Positions 1 to 8,112 of a stretch of 64,000 nt of DNA are shown here, piece after piece (the first letter of the stretch is position 1; each line of letters starts with the position of its first letter). The notes under the pieces were generated by a model that saw only the letters and a list, made by a program, of their open reading frames with translations, ran no database searches and was not told the origin of the DNA. The DNA is from Streptomyces liangshanensis. GTDB taxonomy: Bacteria > Actinomycetota > Actinomycetes > Streptomycetales > Streptomycetaceae. Location: the NCBI RefSeq assembly GCF_011694815.1, contig NZ_CP050177.1, positions 4,627,001 to 4,691,000 on the forward strand, written 5' to 3'. The position numbers and the translations under genes were made by a program.

Positions 1-175
1 GGACGACGACGGCCCGAAGGTCTACACGAACCCCAACGGCTGCCTGATGAAGACCGAGGAGGACGCGGAGGGCGACGAGTGGACCGAACTCCTCGCCCCC
101 CGGCCCGGCGTGTACCGCCTGGCGGCGCCGTACCAACTGCCGCGCGGGACGGGCTGCCCGGAGGAACTGCGCTGA
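1..175 (+). CDS. C-terminal end of an unknown protein (5' truncated by window)
   Basis: Reading from base 2, the frame stays open for 57 codons and ends with TGA at 173-175. The visible tail is acidic at first (DDDGPKVYTNPNGC) and ends PRGTGCPEELR, with two cysteines. No domain is recognisable in so short a piece, so no function is assigned. The strong G/C third-position bias and the position just before a convergent MerR gene support it as a real gene end. Confidence 0.55.
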   Translation, partial: DDDGPKVYTNPNGCLMKTEEDAEGDEWTELLAPRPGVYRLAAPYQLPRGTGCPEELR

Positions 176-208
176 GGGAGGCGGAGCCACCTCACGGCCC
201 GGAAGGGA

Positions 209-1090
209 CTACCTCACCGGGAACGCGACGTCACACACCTCGTCCGACGGTCCGGCCCCGTCCCAGTCCGCCTCGAAGTAGATCTCCCGGCAGGGCCCGG
301 CGATCGTCAGCCCGCGCTCGGCGATCCACTCCTCCACGGCCTCGAAGGCGGACAGGATCTGCGGGTGCGCGACCTGGGCCTTGGTGATCCGTACGTACGC
401 GAGCCGCTGCGCGGGCTCGATGCGCAGTCCGGTCGTACGGTGGTTCTCCGCCGCGTACGCCTCCGCCGCCCGGACATCCCCCACCGGCACACACGTCTCG
501 GCGGGCCCGTCGCTGTCGAGGCTCACCTCGGCGTGGTAGGCGACGAACGGGACGCCGGCCACACCACCGCACTGTTCCGCCGCGCCCACGAGCCGGTCGA
601 GGGCGGCGGGGATCCAGCGGGGCAGCTCGGCGGCCAACAGGTGCCTGCGCTCGGTGAGTACGGCCTGCTCGGCCACGTCCACGGTCCTGATCTCGTACAT
701 CGGGCTTCTCCTCCTACCGGACAATCGGTCACGGAGATAGGTGGCCACCGCGCCCTGCGTGGCATGACGTTCCTCGCGCTCGGCCCAGTACTCGGCGACC
801 ACGTCCGCCGCCCGCGGCCCGGTCAGCGCCACCACCTCGGCGATCCGGGCGAGCGGCATGTCGAGCTGCCGCAGCAGGGCCACCAGCCGGGCCCGCTCGA
901 CCTGGCCGGGGCGGTACCAGCGGTAGCCGGTGACCGCGTCGACCTGGGCGGGAGCGAGCAGACCGAGGTGGTCGTACAGGCGCAGCGCCTTGGGCGAGAG
1001 CCGCGACCTGGCGGCGAACTCGCCGATGGTGAGGAGTTCCGCGCGGTCGTCCGCGTGGTCTTCCGCCGGGTCGTTCGTGAGGTCTTCCAT
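209..1090 (-). CDS. MerR-family regulator with GyrI-like effector domain
   Basis: The 293-residue protein has an N-terminal MerR winged helix-turn-helix at about residues 18-87 (IGEFAARSRLSPKALRLYDH, then the GYRWYRPGQVERA segment). A linking helix follows, and from about residue 130 a GyrI-like/AraC effector-binding fold (YEIRTVDVAEQAVLTERR to the C-terminus). This is the BmrR/TipA architecture, in which the C-terminal half binds small hydrophobic or cationic ligands and the regulator activates from a long-spaced promoter. It lies convergent to the truncated gene at the left edge and divergent from the gene at 1218. The ATG at 1090 gives a complete HTH. The ligand cannot be read from the sequence. 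Confidence 0.9.
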   Translation of the reverse strand: MEDLTNDPAEDHADDRAELLTIGEFAARSRLSPKALRLYDHLGLLAPAQVDAVTGYRWYRPGQVERARLVALLRQLDMPLARIAEVVALTGPRAADVVAEYWAEREERHATQGAVATYLRDRLSGRRRSPMYEIRTVDVAEQAVLTERRHLLAAELPRWIPAALDRLVGAAEQCGGVAGVPFVAYHAEVSLDSDGPAETCVPVGDVRAAEAYAAENHRTTGLRIEPAQRLAYVRITKAQVAHPQILSAFEAVEEWIAERGLTIAGPCREIYFEADWDGAGPSDEVCDVAFPVR

Positions 1091-1217
1091 GGCCCCAATC
1101 TTCCGTCGCCGGGCCGCTGTCGGCCCGGTGACGGGAGGGTGAACCCTCCCGTCGGGGCAAGGTCAATCCCCGGCTTCCGGTTTCCGGCGGGGGCGTGATC
1201 GCGCATAGTGGGGCGGC

Positions 1218-1949
1218 ATGAGGCCCGAGCACCCCGAGCACCCGTCACGCGTACCACTGCGCGCGGCGTTGGCCGTCCTGGTGCTGGGAGCCGTGGCCGC
1301 GGTGGTCTTCGCGGTCACCGGACGTGACACGGCGAACACAACGACCGACGAGGGCGCCCCCTCCACGGCACCGACGGACGTACAGCGGCCCCAACTCCCC
1401 GCCCTGAGGGGGGCCGTGGCGCCGACCCCGCCCCCGAACACGGGCTACTCGGTGTGGGCGGGCCCGGGTTGCGGGACGGGCAGGTACGAGGAGGCGGGCC
1501 GCTTCGAGAACGGCGACGCGGCCTGGTACACGGTGAAGTCCGGCGGCCACCAGGACGACGCGTGCGACGGCAGCTTCTCGGCGATGCCCATGTCGGGCAG
1601 CGCGAACGACGACCGCGGCTCGACGGCGACCTGGTCGTGGGAACTGGGCAGGGGTTACGAGACGTGCGCCCTGGCCGTCTACGTACCGGACAGCGGCAAC
1701 GACCTCGACGCGGCGGGCGACCCCTCGGTCTACGAGGTCCTGTCCGACGCCTCCGACCCCCACTCCGGCTACGCGGCCTTCGGCGTCCGCCAGCCGGCCC
1801 ACCGGGGGACGCTGGTGAAGGTGGGCAACTACCGCGTGAAGGGAACCGACTTCACGGTCCGCCTGAGGGACAGAGGCCAGGACTGGGGCACCCCCACCCG
1901 CATAGGCGCCCACCACGCAGCCGCCCAAATGCACCTCACCTGCACCTGA
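1218..1949 (+). CDS. Membrane-anchored or secreted protein of unknown function
   Basis: This 243-residue protein starts with a short basic segment and a single hydrophobic helix at about residues 15-34 (AALAVLVLGAVAAVVFAV). A Thr/Pro-rich linker and a compact C-terminal domain with four cysteines follow (in GPGCG, DDACDG, ETCALAV and the terminal LTCT). The four cysteines could form two disulfides outside the membrane. I do not recognise a catalytic motif. The domain resembles ligand- or carbohydrate-binding beta domains seen in many Streptomyces exported proteins, but that is only an impression. It is transcribed divergently from the MerR regulator across 127 bp, so the regulator may control it. 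Confidence 0.7.
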   Translation: MRPEHPEHPSRVPLRAALAVLVLGAVAAVVFAVTGRDTANTTTDEGAPSTAPTDVQRPQLPALRGAVAPTPPPNTGYSVWAGPGCGTGRYEEAGRFENGDAAWYTVKSGGHQDDACDGSFSAMPMSGSANDDRGSTATWSWELGRGYETCALAVYVPDSGNDLDAAGDPSVYEVLSDASDPHSGYAAFGVRQPAHRGTLVKVGNYRVKGTDFTVRLRDRGQDWGTPTRIGAHHAAAQMHLTCT

Positions 1950-1984
1950 CCGACCCACCTGACCTACCGACCTGACCTAATCAC

Positions 1985-3436
1985 CTAACCCACCTTCGAC
2001 CGGCCGGCGGCCGCCTTCAGCGCCGAGCCGACCAGGCACGCCGCAGCCACCGAGATGCCGAGAAGCTCCTTGTCGGGCGCACCGCGCTTGGCGAGCCCCG
2101 TCCGTATCTCGTCCACCAGCGTGTGGAAGAGAAGTGCCCGGCGGGGATCGGCGAGTACGGTCGCGGTCTCCTCGTCGACACCCCAACTCACCAGAGCGGC
2201 AGCGCAGTTGCCCGCGACGGCGAGCCGTGCGCCCTCCGCCACCCAGCCGCCGACATCCTCGGCCATCCGCTCCATCATCTCGACGAGCGAGTGAGGCGGC
2301 CGGCTCTGCAACCGGTCGAGCAAGGTGATGGTCCGCAGATACTCCTGGGGTTGCGTCGACAGCAGATCGGGCGACCGGACGACCCACTCCCAGTCGAAGA
2401 CCGGCGCCGACCCGTCGAAGACAGCCGAGCGTTCCGTCGCGGTGAGCAGGGTGCCGAGGAAGAGCGTGGCGACGTTCCGTTCCCCTTCGTCGATCCGGTC
2501 GAGGAGCAGCTTGGCGCGGGTTCGCGCCGGCGGGTGGGTGGTGCCGCTGCGGACGAACAGGGCCTCCTCGGTCACGTGGACCGCGAGCATCGCGACGAGC
2601 GGGCCCAGCAGCGACGAGAACTGTATGGCCGGTTCCGCCGCGGTGCCCGCGAACTCGCGTTCCGACGCCCGTTCGGTGGCCCGGTGGGCCAGCAGGTCCG
2701 CGTCCAGTTCCAGACGCTGGTCGCCGGTGCACGCCGGGACGTGCTCGCCCGGCGAGAAGGCGCTCAGCGGGGTGCGGTGCTCCAGCACATGGTGTGCGAG
2801 CTCATGACCGATGACGAAGCGCGCGGCCTGGAGCGTGACCAGGCTGCCGATCTCCATGACCTGGGGGCTCGCCCGGTGCCCCAGCTTCGCGGACTTCCCG
2901 AACACCCGCTGGTTCACGTTGTAGTAGCGCAACAGCGCGGTGAGAACCGCTGGATCGCCACCCATCGCTCCCTCGCGGGCCGCGCGGAAGGCCTCGATCA
3001 TTCCCCTGAGGGCGCCGCGCGCGCCGATCCGGGCCAGTCCGATCCCGGAGAACTGCCCGTACAGACCGGCCAGCGTGATGATCGAGTCGGAGACCTCCAC
3101 CAGCCCCGAGCCGTCGTCGAACGGTGTCATCTGGGCCGACACGTCGTTCTGCGGGAACGAGCAGACGACCACGGTGTCCAGCCGTTCCTGGGCGAAGCCC
3201 AGGTCCCTCAGCGCCGTCTTCATCTCCTCGGTCACCTGCCGCATCAGGGTGGTCACCGGATCGTACGGCGCCGTCCCTTCGCTCTTGCGCCACTCCGCCA
3301 CGCTCGCGTCGAGCTGACGGAGCGATTCGTGGTCGCCGAGCCTGACCAGTTCCGCACGGATGTGGGCCAGTTGGTCGGTGCGGTTCACCTGCAACCGGCG
3401 AAGCTTGCGTTCCGCCATCGACTCGCCACGGGTCAT
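1985..3436 (-). CDS. M48-like zinc metallopeptidase, cytoplasmic
   Basis: The 483-residue protein carries the zinc-peptidase motif HELAHHVLEH at residues 211-220. A downstream ELDAD segment (Glu243, Asp247) fits the third zinc ligand of gluzincins, and a THPPARTRAKLLL stretch resembles the region after the active site in M48 peptidases. No signal peptide or clear membrane helix is visible, so it should act in the cytoplasm. Its ATG (3436) overlaps the TGA of the upstream gene (3435-3433) in an ATGA junction, so the two proteins are probably made together. An alternative start is the Met at residue 7. The substrate is unknown. Confidence 0.75.
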   Translation of the reverse strand: MTRGESMAERKLRRLQVNRTDQLAHIRAELVRLGDHESLRQLDASVAEWRKSEGTAPYDPVTTLMRQVTEEMKTALRDLGFAQERLDTVVVCSFPQNDVSAQMTPFDDGSGLVEVSDSIITLAGLYGQFSGIGLARIGARGALRGMIEAFRAAREGAMGGDPAVLTALLRYYNVNQRVFGKSAKLGHRASPQVMEIGSLVTLQAARFVIGHELAHHVLEHRTPLSAFSPGEHVPACTGDQRLELDADLLAHRATERASEREFAGTAAEPAIQFSSLLGPLVAMLAVHVTEEALFVRSGTTHPPARTRAKLLLDRIDEGERNVATLFLGTLLTATERSAVFDGSAPVFDWEWVVRSPDLLSTQPQEYLRTITLLDRLQSRPPHSLVEMMERMAEDVGGWVAEGARLAVAGNCAAALVSWGVDEETATVLADPRRALLFHTLVDEIRTGLAKRGAPDKELLGISVAAACLVGSALKAAAGRSKVG

Positions 3437-3786
3437 GACAGCGCCGGCGCGTTCGTACAGAAGGCTCCGAGGCCGATGCGCGCCACGAGCACCGCGAGCA
3501 CACCGGCGGTGGCGGGCTCCTCACCGAGCTGCTGGAGCACCTCGTACACCGCGGCCGCGTCGAGCACCCGGTCCGAAGCGGTGGTGCCCAGCAGGCCCTG
3601 GACCTGCTTCTGGTGGCAGATCTTGCGTTGCAGCTCGCGGTGCTTGTGCTCGAACCACTGCTTGCCGAACCGGCGGTTGGCGCCCCGGTCCGACGGGGAC
3701 ATGCCGAGTCCGTCGTCGAGGAGGCCGGCACCGAGCAGCTCGAACAGCTCGTCGTCGGTCTTGTCCAGGTAGAGATCGAGGGTCAT
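3433..3786 (-). CDS. Small unknown protein coupled to the M48-like peptidase
   Basis: This is a 117-residue protein starting MTLDLYLDKTDDELFELLGAG. The ATG at 3786 was chosen because AGGGGA lies about ten bases upstream; a longer in-frame start at 3849 would add an arginine-rich, untypical leader. The first half is acidic and helical. The middle is basic (FEHKHRELQRKICHQKQVQG) and the C-terminus is hydrophobic (VLAVLVARIGLGAFC). I do not recognise a family. The four-base overlap with the metallopeptidase implies a stoichiometric partner, for example an inhibitor, adaptor or substrate. That role is inference. Confidence 0.65.
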   Translation of the reverse strand: MTLDLYLDKTDDELFELLGAGLLDDGLGMSPSDRGANRRFGKQWFEHKHRELQRKICHQKQVQGLLGTTASDRVLDAAAVYEVLQQLGEEPATAGVLAVLVARIGLGAFCTNAPALS

Positions 3787-3950
3787 GGAAGTGCGTCCCC
3801 TGTGGTCCGGGCGGAGGGTCCGCCGCGCGGCGCGGCGGCCTGCCACCACCGTGCCACCGCCGCCGGCGCGGGCCCATCCCTCGCCGGATGAGTGGTACGC
3901 GCGGCCCCCTCACCCACCGGGTGACGCCTGTAGTCGTGCCCTCAGCGGCT

Positions 3951-4907
3951 TCAGCGGGAGAGGTGCTTACGAACATCCTCGGCGACCTGCTCCCGGGTGG
4001 TCATCCCGTACTTCCGGTAGATGTTCTTCAGATGCACCTTCACGGTGTTCGGGCTACGGCCGGTCTCGTCGGCCAACTCCCGGTTCCCCAGCCCGTCCAC
4101 GAGCAGCACCGCCACCCGCTGCTCCACCTCGGTGAGCGAGAGGAAGCGCTGCTCGGGTCCCTCGTCGGCCCACAGCGCCATCTCCATCAGCTCGGTCTGG
4201 GTCTGCTCGCAGAGCCGTACGATCCCCGCGGCGGCGCCCCGCTCCTCGCCCTCACCCTCGTCCTCCACCATGCGCCGGGCGAGGCCGTGGATCTCGGACA
4301 GCCGGGCGGCCATGTGCTCCATGACGTGGTCCGAGGTGAGGGTCCGCGGGACCCCGCCACCGGGCAGGAGCATCAGGAAGGCCTCGGTGTCCTCCTTCTC
4401 GCGGGTCAGTACCCGCGCCAGTAACCCGGTGAGCCACTCGAAGGACCGGACGGCGTTGTCGTCGAAGGCGCCCGGCGTGTAACTGTGCATGGACACCATG
4501 CCGAACAGCACGTCGCGGGAGCCCTGTTGAGTCCGGAACATCGGCACCGTGACCGCGTCGGCGGACCGTCTGCGGGTGTCCCCGAACGAGATCCCCGCGT
4601 TCAGCACCGCGCCGTTGTCGTACGCGAAGCGGTAGGTCTGCCGGTTCTTGACCAGCCAGGCCGTCTGCCCGCTCGGCCCGTAGGTGTGGGAGGTGGGGTC
4701 GTCGAACACGCCCCCCTCGTAGCCGTACGGAAAGCGCACCCGGTCGGCGCCGTGCAGCAACCCCACGTAGAACGAGTCGAACACCGCCAGCTTCGCCGCC
4801 GTAGCCCGGACGTAGTCGTACAGGTCGTACCGATCGCGAGCGAGCCCGCCCCGCATCTTGTGATACGCCTCATGCAGGATCCCCACGCTCCTGGCATCAA
4901 CCCGCAC
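3951..4907 (-). CDS. GAF-LuxR type transcriptional regulator
   Basis: The C-terminal ~65 residues form a LuxR/FixJ helix-turn-helix (LTEVEQRVAVLLVDGLGNRE, then SPNTVKVHLKNIYRKYG). The N-terminal two thirds look like a GAF-type sensor fold (FDSFYVGLLHGADRVRFPYG, later FGMVSMHSYTPGAFDDNAV). I chose GTG 4907 because GGGAGGGG lies seven bases upstream; ATG 4970 would add a glycine-rich leader. This architecture is common in actinomycetes for regulators that sense a ligand directly, without a phosphoacceptor receiver domain. It is a lone gene pointing toward the peptidase pair; a control link is possible but unproven. Confidence 0.8.
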   Translation of the reverse strand: MRVDARSVGILHEAYHKMRGGLARDRYDLYDYVRATAAKLAVFDSFYVGLLHGADRVRFPYGYEGGVFDDPTSHTYGPSGQTAWLVKNRQTYRFAYDNGAVLNAGISFGDTRRRSADAVTVPMFRTQQGSRDVLFGMVSMHSYTPGAFDDNAVRSFEWLTGLLARVLTREKEDTEAFLMLLPGGGVPRTLTSDHVMEHMAARLSEIHGLARRMVEDEGEGEERGAAAGIVRLCEQTQTELMEMALWADEGPEQRFLSLTEVEQRVAVLLVDGLGNRELADETGRSPNTVKVHLKNIYRKYGMTTREQVAEDVRKHLSR

Positions 4908-5017
4908 CAACCCACCCCTCCCAAACCCCGCCCCCACCCCACACCCCCTCATCGTGCCCCCAGACGACAATCACCAAAGCCCCCTAGCCGCCCCACTCAT
5001 CCGCCCGGCGTCAGACC

Positions 5018-5317
5018 TCATCCCCCGAGGCCGCCGCCACCGTGTTGCGGCGCATCGGCCGTTCCCCCGTCTCCTCCGTACAGATCCCCCCGGAGACGCT
5101 CCTTGGCCGCTTCGAGGCGCGGGCCGTAGTCAGCCACGAAGATCTCACCCAGCGTCGTCTCCAGCGTTCCCGAGATCGCGTAGATCGGCGACCACACGGC
5201 CCGGTCGTGCACGATCCCGTCCAGATCATGGGACTGGAACATGACTCGATACAGCCAGTCCGACAACACAACCGCCTGATCGCGCGTAAGCCTGATGCTG
5301 ATCCCGTCATCGTCCAC
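5018..5317 (-). CDS. Small conserved protein whose 5' end abuts an IS element
   Basis: The frame encodes about 99 residues from GTG 5317 (VDDDGISIRLTRDQAVVLSD...). The body looks like an intact small soluble protein with well-ordered helices (DQAVVLSDWLYRVMFQSHDL, AISGTLETTLGEIF). The C-terminal tail is glycine-rich. The start lies only four bases from the left inverted repeat of the IS256-type element, so the native promoter and perhaps the first codons were displaced by the insertion. A longer reading upstream would run through IS DNA. Function unknown. Confidence 0.55.
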   Translation of the reverse strand: MDDDGISIRLTRDQAVVLSDWLYRVMFQSHDLDGIVHDRAVWSPIYAISGTLETTLGEIFVADYGPRLEAAKERLRGDLYGGDGGTADAPQHGGGGLGG

Positions 5318-5321
5318 CCCA

Positions 5322-5345
5322 GAGCAATGCTCAAGACCTGTGGAT
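5322..5345 (+). repeat. Left terminal inverted repeat of the IS256-type element
   Basis: The 24 bases starting GAGCAATGCTCAAGACCTG match the reverse complement of 6585-6608 at 21 positions. Mismatches are at positions 8, 9 and 21 of the repeat. The repeat ends four bases from the GTG of the small minus-strand gene. Confidence 0.8.
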
Positions 5346-5435
5346 CGGTTCCGGGAGGGACGCGAAGGGCGTACCTTCCCGAATGATCCTTTGATGGTCA
5401 CCCGCGTTCGCAGCGCGGGTCGGGAAGGCACGCCC

Positions 5436-6245
5436 ATGTTCAGCGTAGTGAATGTCGACGGTTCCACCGAGTCCGGCTCCCTGATCGACGAGATCGTCCG
5501 CGAGGGTGCCCGCCGGATGCTGGCCGCGGCGCTGGAAGCCGAAGTCAACCATTACGTAGCCGAGTTGGCTGGCGAGACCGACGAGACGGGCCGTCGCCTG
5601 GTCGTCCGCAACGGCCACCACCGGCCCCGCACCCCCGACGGGATCCACCCGGAGGTCAGGCTCGGCCAGGCGCACTCGTGCGTGCTGGTCCTTCTCGGCG
5701 TCCGCCTGGACGCCACCAAAGAGGTGATCGCTCTGGCCGAGGGGCTGCGGGAGTCCGCTGACGCACGGCACCAGCGCTGCTGGGTCCACGAAGCCTGGAA
5801 CGTCATAAACTGTCTTCCGAAGTCCGCCCAGCCGGGGGCGACGAAGGCGATGCAGGAGATCTACAACGCGGAGGACAGGGCCCACGCCGAGAAGGCGATC
5901 GAGGCGTTCGCCCGCACCTACGGCACGAAGTCGCCCAAGGCCGTCGCGAAGATCGCCGACGACCGGGACGAACTGCTGGCTTTCTACGACTTCCCCGCAG
6001 AGCATTGGGTCCACCTGCGGACCACGAACCCGATCGAGTCCACGTTCTCCACGGTCAAGTTGCGGACCAAGGTCACCCCCGGGGCCGGCAGCCTCGCCGC
6101 AGCCCTCGCGATGGTGTTCAAGCTGGTCGAGTCCGCCGGGACCCGCTGGCGCGCGATCACCGGGGCCCACCTCGTCGCCTTTGTCCGTTCCGGCGCACGC
6201 TTCGAGAACGGCGTCCTGGTCGAGCGCGCCGAGGCGGCGGCATGA
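5436..6245 (+). pseudogene. IS256-family (Transposase_mut) transposase with two in-frame deletions
   Basis: ATG 5436 opens a 269-residue frame; intact family members are about 400-420 residues. The N-terminus (SLIDEIVREGARRMLAAALE through VVRNGHH) and the C-terminus (NPIESTFSTVKLRTKV, holding the catalytic Glu) are typical. The protein jumps from the RNGHHRPRT segment straight to PDGIHPEVRLG. It jumps again from GLRESA to DARHQRCWVH, skipping the segment that carries the second catalytic Asp (VGDGA type). Roughly 90 and 30 residues are missing by comparison with remembered family members. The frame survives both deletions, but the DDE triad is incomplete, so no activity is expected. Confidence 0.85.
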
Positions 6246-6577
6246 CCGCGCACGCCAACCCGGACAAGCACGCGGTCAAGGTCGAACTGCAAATCGACCA
6301 GGTCGCCGTCGTGACCGCGACCGAGGCCACCGCCACCGTGCGCTGCACACTTGGGCCCGTTCGTCGCGGAGCCCGCTTCGACCACATCCGCGACGCCGTG
6401 GAAGCCATCGACCTGGAACTGACGCAGATCCTCGCCTACCACCGCTCCGTCGAGGAGCTCGACCCCGTCCACACCGCGCTCGTGACCCTCCAAGGCCGAG
6501 GCGTCCGACACCTCACGTCAGCCACCCCGGGCTCCCGCTGGCAGGCGATCCAGGGAACCAACCCTCCAACACCATGA
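6242..6577 (+). CDS. Small ORF carried by the IS element
   Basis: The 111-residue frame starts with an ATG overlapping the transposase TGA (ATGA, 6242-6245) and ends just before the right inverted repeat. The sequence (DKHAVKVELQIDQVAVVTAT, ELTQILAYHRSVEELDPVHT) has no motif I can name. Position and coupling suggest a passenger or accessory ORF of this IS lineage rather than a host gene. It could be expressed only if the truncated transposase is. Confidence 0.5.
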   Translation: MTAHANPDKHAVKVELQIDQVAVVTATEATATVRCTLGPVRRGARFDHIRDAVEAIDLELTQILAYHRSVEELDPVHTALVTLQGRGVRHLTSATPGSRWQAIQGTNPPTP

Positions 6578-6584
6578 GCGACTT

Positions 6585-6608
6585 ATCTACAGGTCTTGAC
6601 TATTGCTC
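6585..6608 (-). repeat. Right terminal inverted repeat of the IS256-type element
   Basis: The 24 bases (ATCTACAGGTCTTGAC, then TATTGCTC) are the imperfect inverse of 5322-5345. This places the right boundary of the element eight bases after the stop of its small ORF. Confidence 0.8.
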
Positions 6609-6728
6609 CGCGAAGCTGCGTCGTGAGGATAGATACCTAATCTGGCACCGGCACGAGCCGCTGGCAGCCAGAGAAATGATCTGCACATCTACGTGCGGCC
6701 AGCATCCGAGAGGTGCCACAGTACGGAG

Positions 6729-7649
6729 ATGCTTGTAAGCCCGCTGCCCGGCGTTGACCGGAAGCACCTGCACAAGACGCTTAGCGCGGTGTGTCAGAGG
6801 GTCTCGAACCTCCACGCCGGCGGCCCGCATGAGTACTACGAACGACTGTTGGCCTACCTCGACTGGGCAGCATATGCCGTGGACCAGCTAGACACGCTGA
6901 TCAGCAGTGCTGACCTCGATCGACTCGTTCTCACTAAGCGGCATGACCAACTGCTGGCCGGGCTGGACAGTTTCACGATCGGAACGACTCAGCGCCTCGT
7001 GAGCCAGCTAGTGGGTGCCGAGCTTCGTCAGCGGGCTGCGGCTCTCCAGGCCGCTACTGATGCGCTAGGACGGGAGATGCGGCAATGGCAGCTTCGCGGG
7101 CTCCCTGTGGTGGCTGACAGTAGTTTCTACGTCCATCATCCGGACAAACTGGAAGAAGCTGACTTTCCTGGGCTAATAGGATCAAAAGGTGCCTTCGTGC
7201 ACCTCATGGTGCCGATGGTTGTAGTGGATGAACTCGATCAGCTCAAGGAGAGCAAGGCTCCGCAGGCGAGATGGCGGGCACGGTACACGCTGGCGGTTTT
7301 GGATCGCCTCTTCCAGAAGACCGCGGACCAGGCTGTGCTTCGTGAGGCCGACGCCGAAGAACTGCGAACTACCGGCCTTCGACGTGGCGAGGTGAGAGTG
7401 CAGCTCTTGTTTGATCCGCCAGGCCATGTGCGGCTGCCGATCAACGATGACGAGATCGTGGATAGGGCGCTGGCCATCAAGCCGCTGTCCGGGCGGGAAG
7501 TGACAGTGCTTACCTATGACACTGGGCAGGCAACCCGCGCACGCATTGCGGGCCTGCGTGACCTCAAGCTGAGTATGCCGGTTGGTGACGAGCTTGAGCC
7601 GCGCCAGGGCAGCACTAAGAATCCCCCATCCAAGGGAATGATGGGTTGA
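6729..7649 (+). CDS. PIN-like nuclease-domain protein of accessory origin
   Basis: The 306-residue protein (ATG 6729; GTG 6693 is an alternative adding 12 residues) has a helical N-terminal half and a C-terminal PIN-type fold. The acidic positions expected of PIN ribonucleases are visible: Asp130 in LPVVADSSFYV, Glu in VVDELDQLKES, Asp-Asp-Glu in LPINDDEIVDRAL, and Asp in VTVLTYDTGQATRARI. PIN domains cleave single-stranded RNA using bound Mg/Mn. Codon use is clearly less GC-rich than its neighbours (codons such as CTA, AGT, ACT and ATA recur). It sits between an IS remnant and an integrase remnant, which points to acquired DNA. No antitoxin-like partner is adjacent. Target unknown. Confidence 0.65.
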   Translation: MLVSPLPGVDRKHLHKTLSAVCQRVSNLHAGGPHEYYERLLAYLDWAAYAVDQLDTLISSADLDRLVLTKRHDQLLAGLDSFTIGTTQRLVSQLVGAELRQRAAALQAATDALGREMRQWQLRGLPVVADSSFYVHHPDKLEEADFPGLIGSKGAFVHLMVPMVVVDELDQLKESKAPQARWRARYTLAVLDRLFQKTADQAVLREADAEELRTTGLRRGEVRVQLLFDPPGHVRLPINDDEIVDRALAIKPLSGREVTVLTYDTGQATRARIAGLRDLKLSMPVGDELEPRQGSTKNPPSKGMMG

Positions 7650-8112
7650 GGTGTCGGCCATTGGTTCGGATGGATTGGACATAAGCGGCTGCCTAAAGCC
7701 GCGGAGCCGACCGCCCAGCCACAGAGGTGTCTCCCACTTCTTGCCCGTAGCTCGCCAGCGCGCCGCCGGGCGCGGCCAGACGGGGCGCAGACAGGAGGCA
7801 GGCCCTGCCGCAGAGGCGGGCGCGGGCCCGCGCCCGTGCGCGGGCCTTGAACCAGTAGAGAAGGTGTAACTCAGTACGTGGCGTGGGGCTTGAAGTCGTA
7901 CGCGCAGGATGGAAGTTCAAGGCTTCGCCGGTGTGCCAGGGGTAGGAAGAACGCTGGGGCTGTCCAAGTGATGCGTGTGCGGCCCTGGTTGATGGTGACC
8001 GTGCAGGGTTCCGAGCACAGGAGAGCTCTTCTCGTCCCGATGCGGCCCTCGTACAGCCATTCCCAGGCTTCGTCGGAGGCTCTGGGGTCCAGTGCTGGTG
8101 TGATGGTGCGCA
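7650..8112. other. Gene-poor scar between PIN gene and integrase remnant
   Basis: No frame here has convincing codon bias. The stretch includes a very GC-rich alternating run around 7815-7850 (GGGCGCGGGCCCGCGCCCGT), able to form a hairpin, that may end transcription from the PIN gene. The rest is probably decayed element DNA. Confidence 0.4.

Larger units (their letters stand above)
5322..6608. mobile_element. Degenerate IS256-family insertion sequence
   Basis: The 1287-bp unit is bounded by 24-bp imperfect inverted repeats (5322-5345 and 6585-6608, 21 of 24 positions matching). It contains an internally deleted Transposase_mut gene and an overlapping small ORF. The 8-9 bases flanking the two ends do not match, so no target-site duplication remains. 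This fits an old or rearranged copy. The transposase lacks its second catalytic region, so the element should be immobile unless supplied in trans. Confidence 0.8.

Noticed and set aside
5313..6617. Target-site duplication flanking the IS
   Set aside because: The 8-9 bases outside the left end (TCCACCCCA) and the right end (CGCGAAGCT) do not match.
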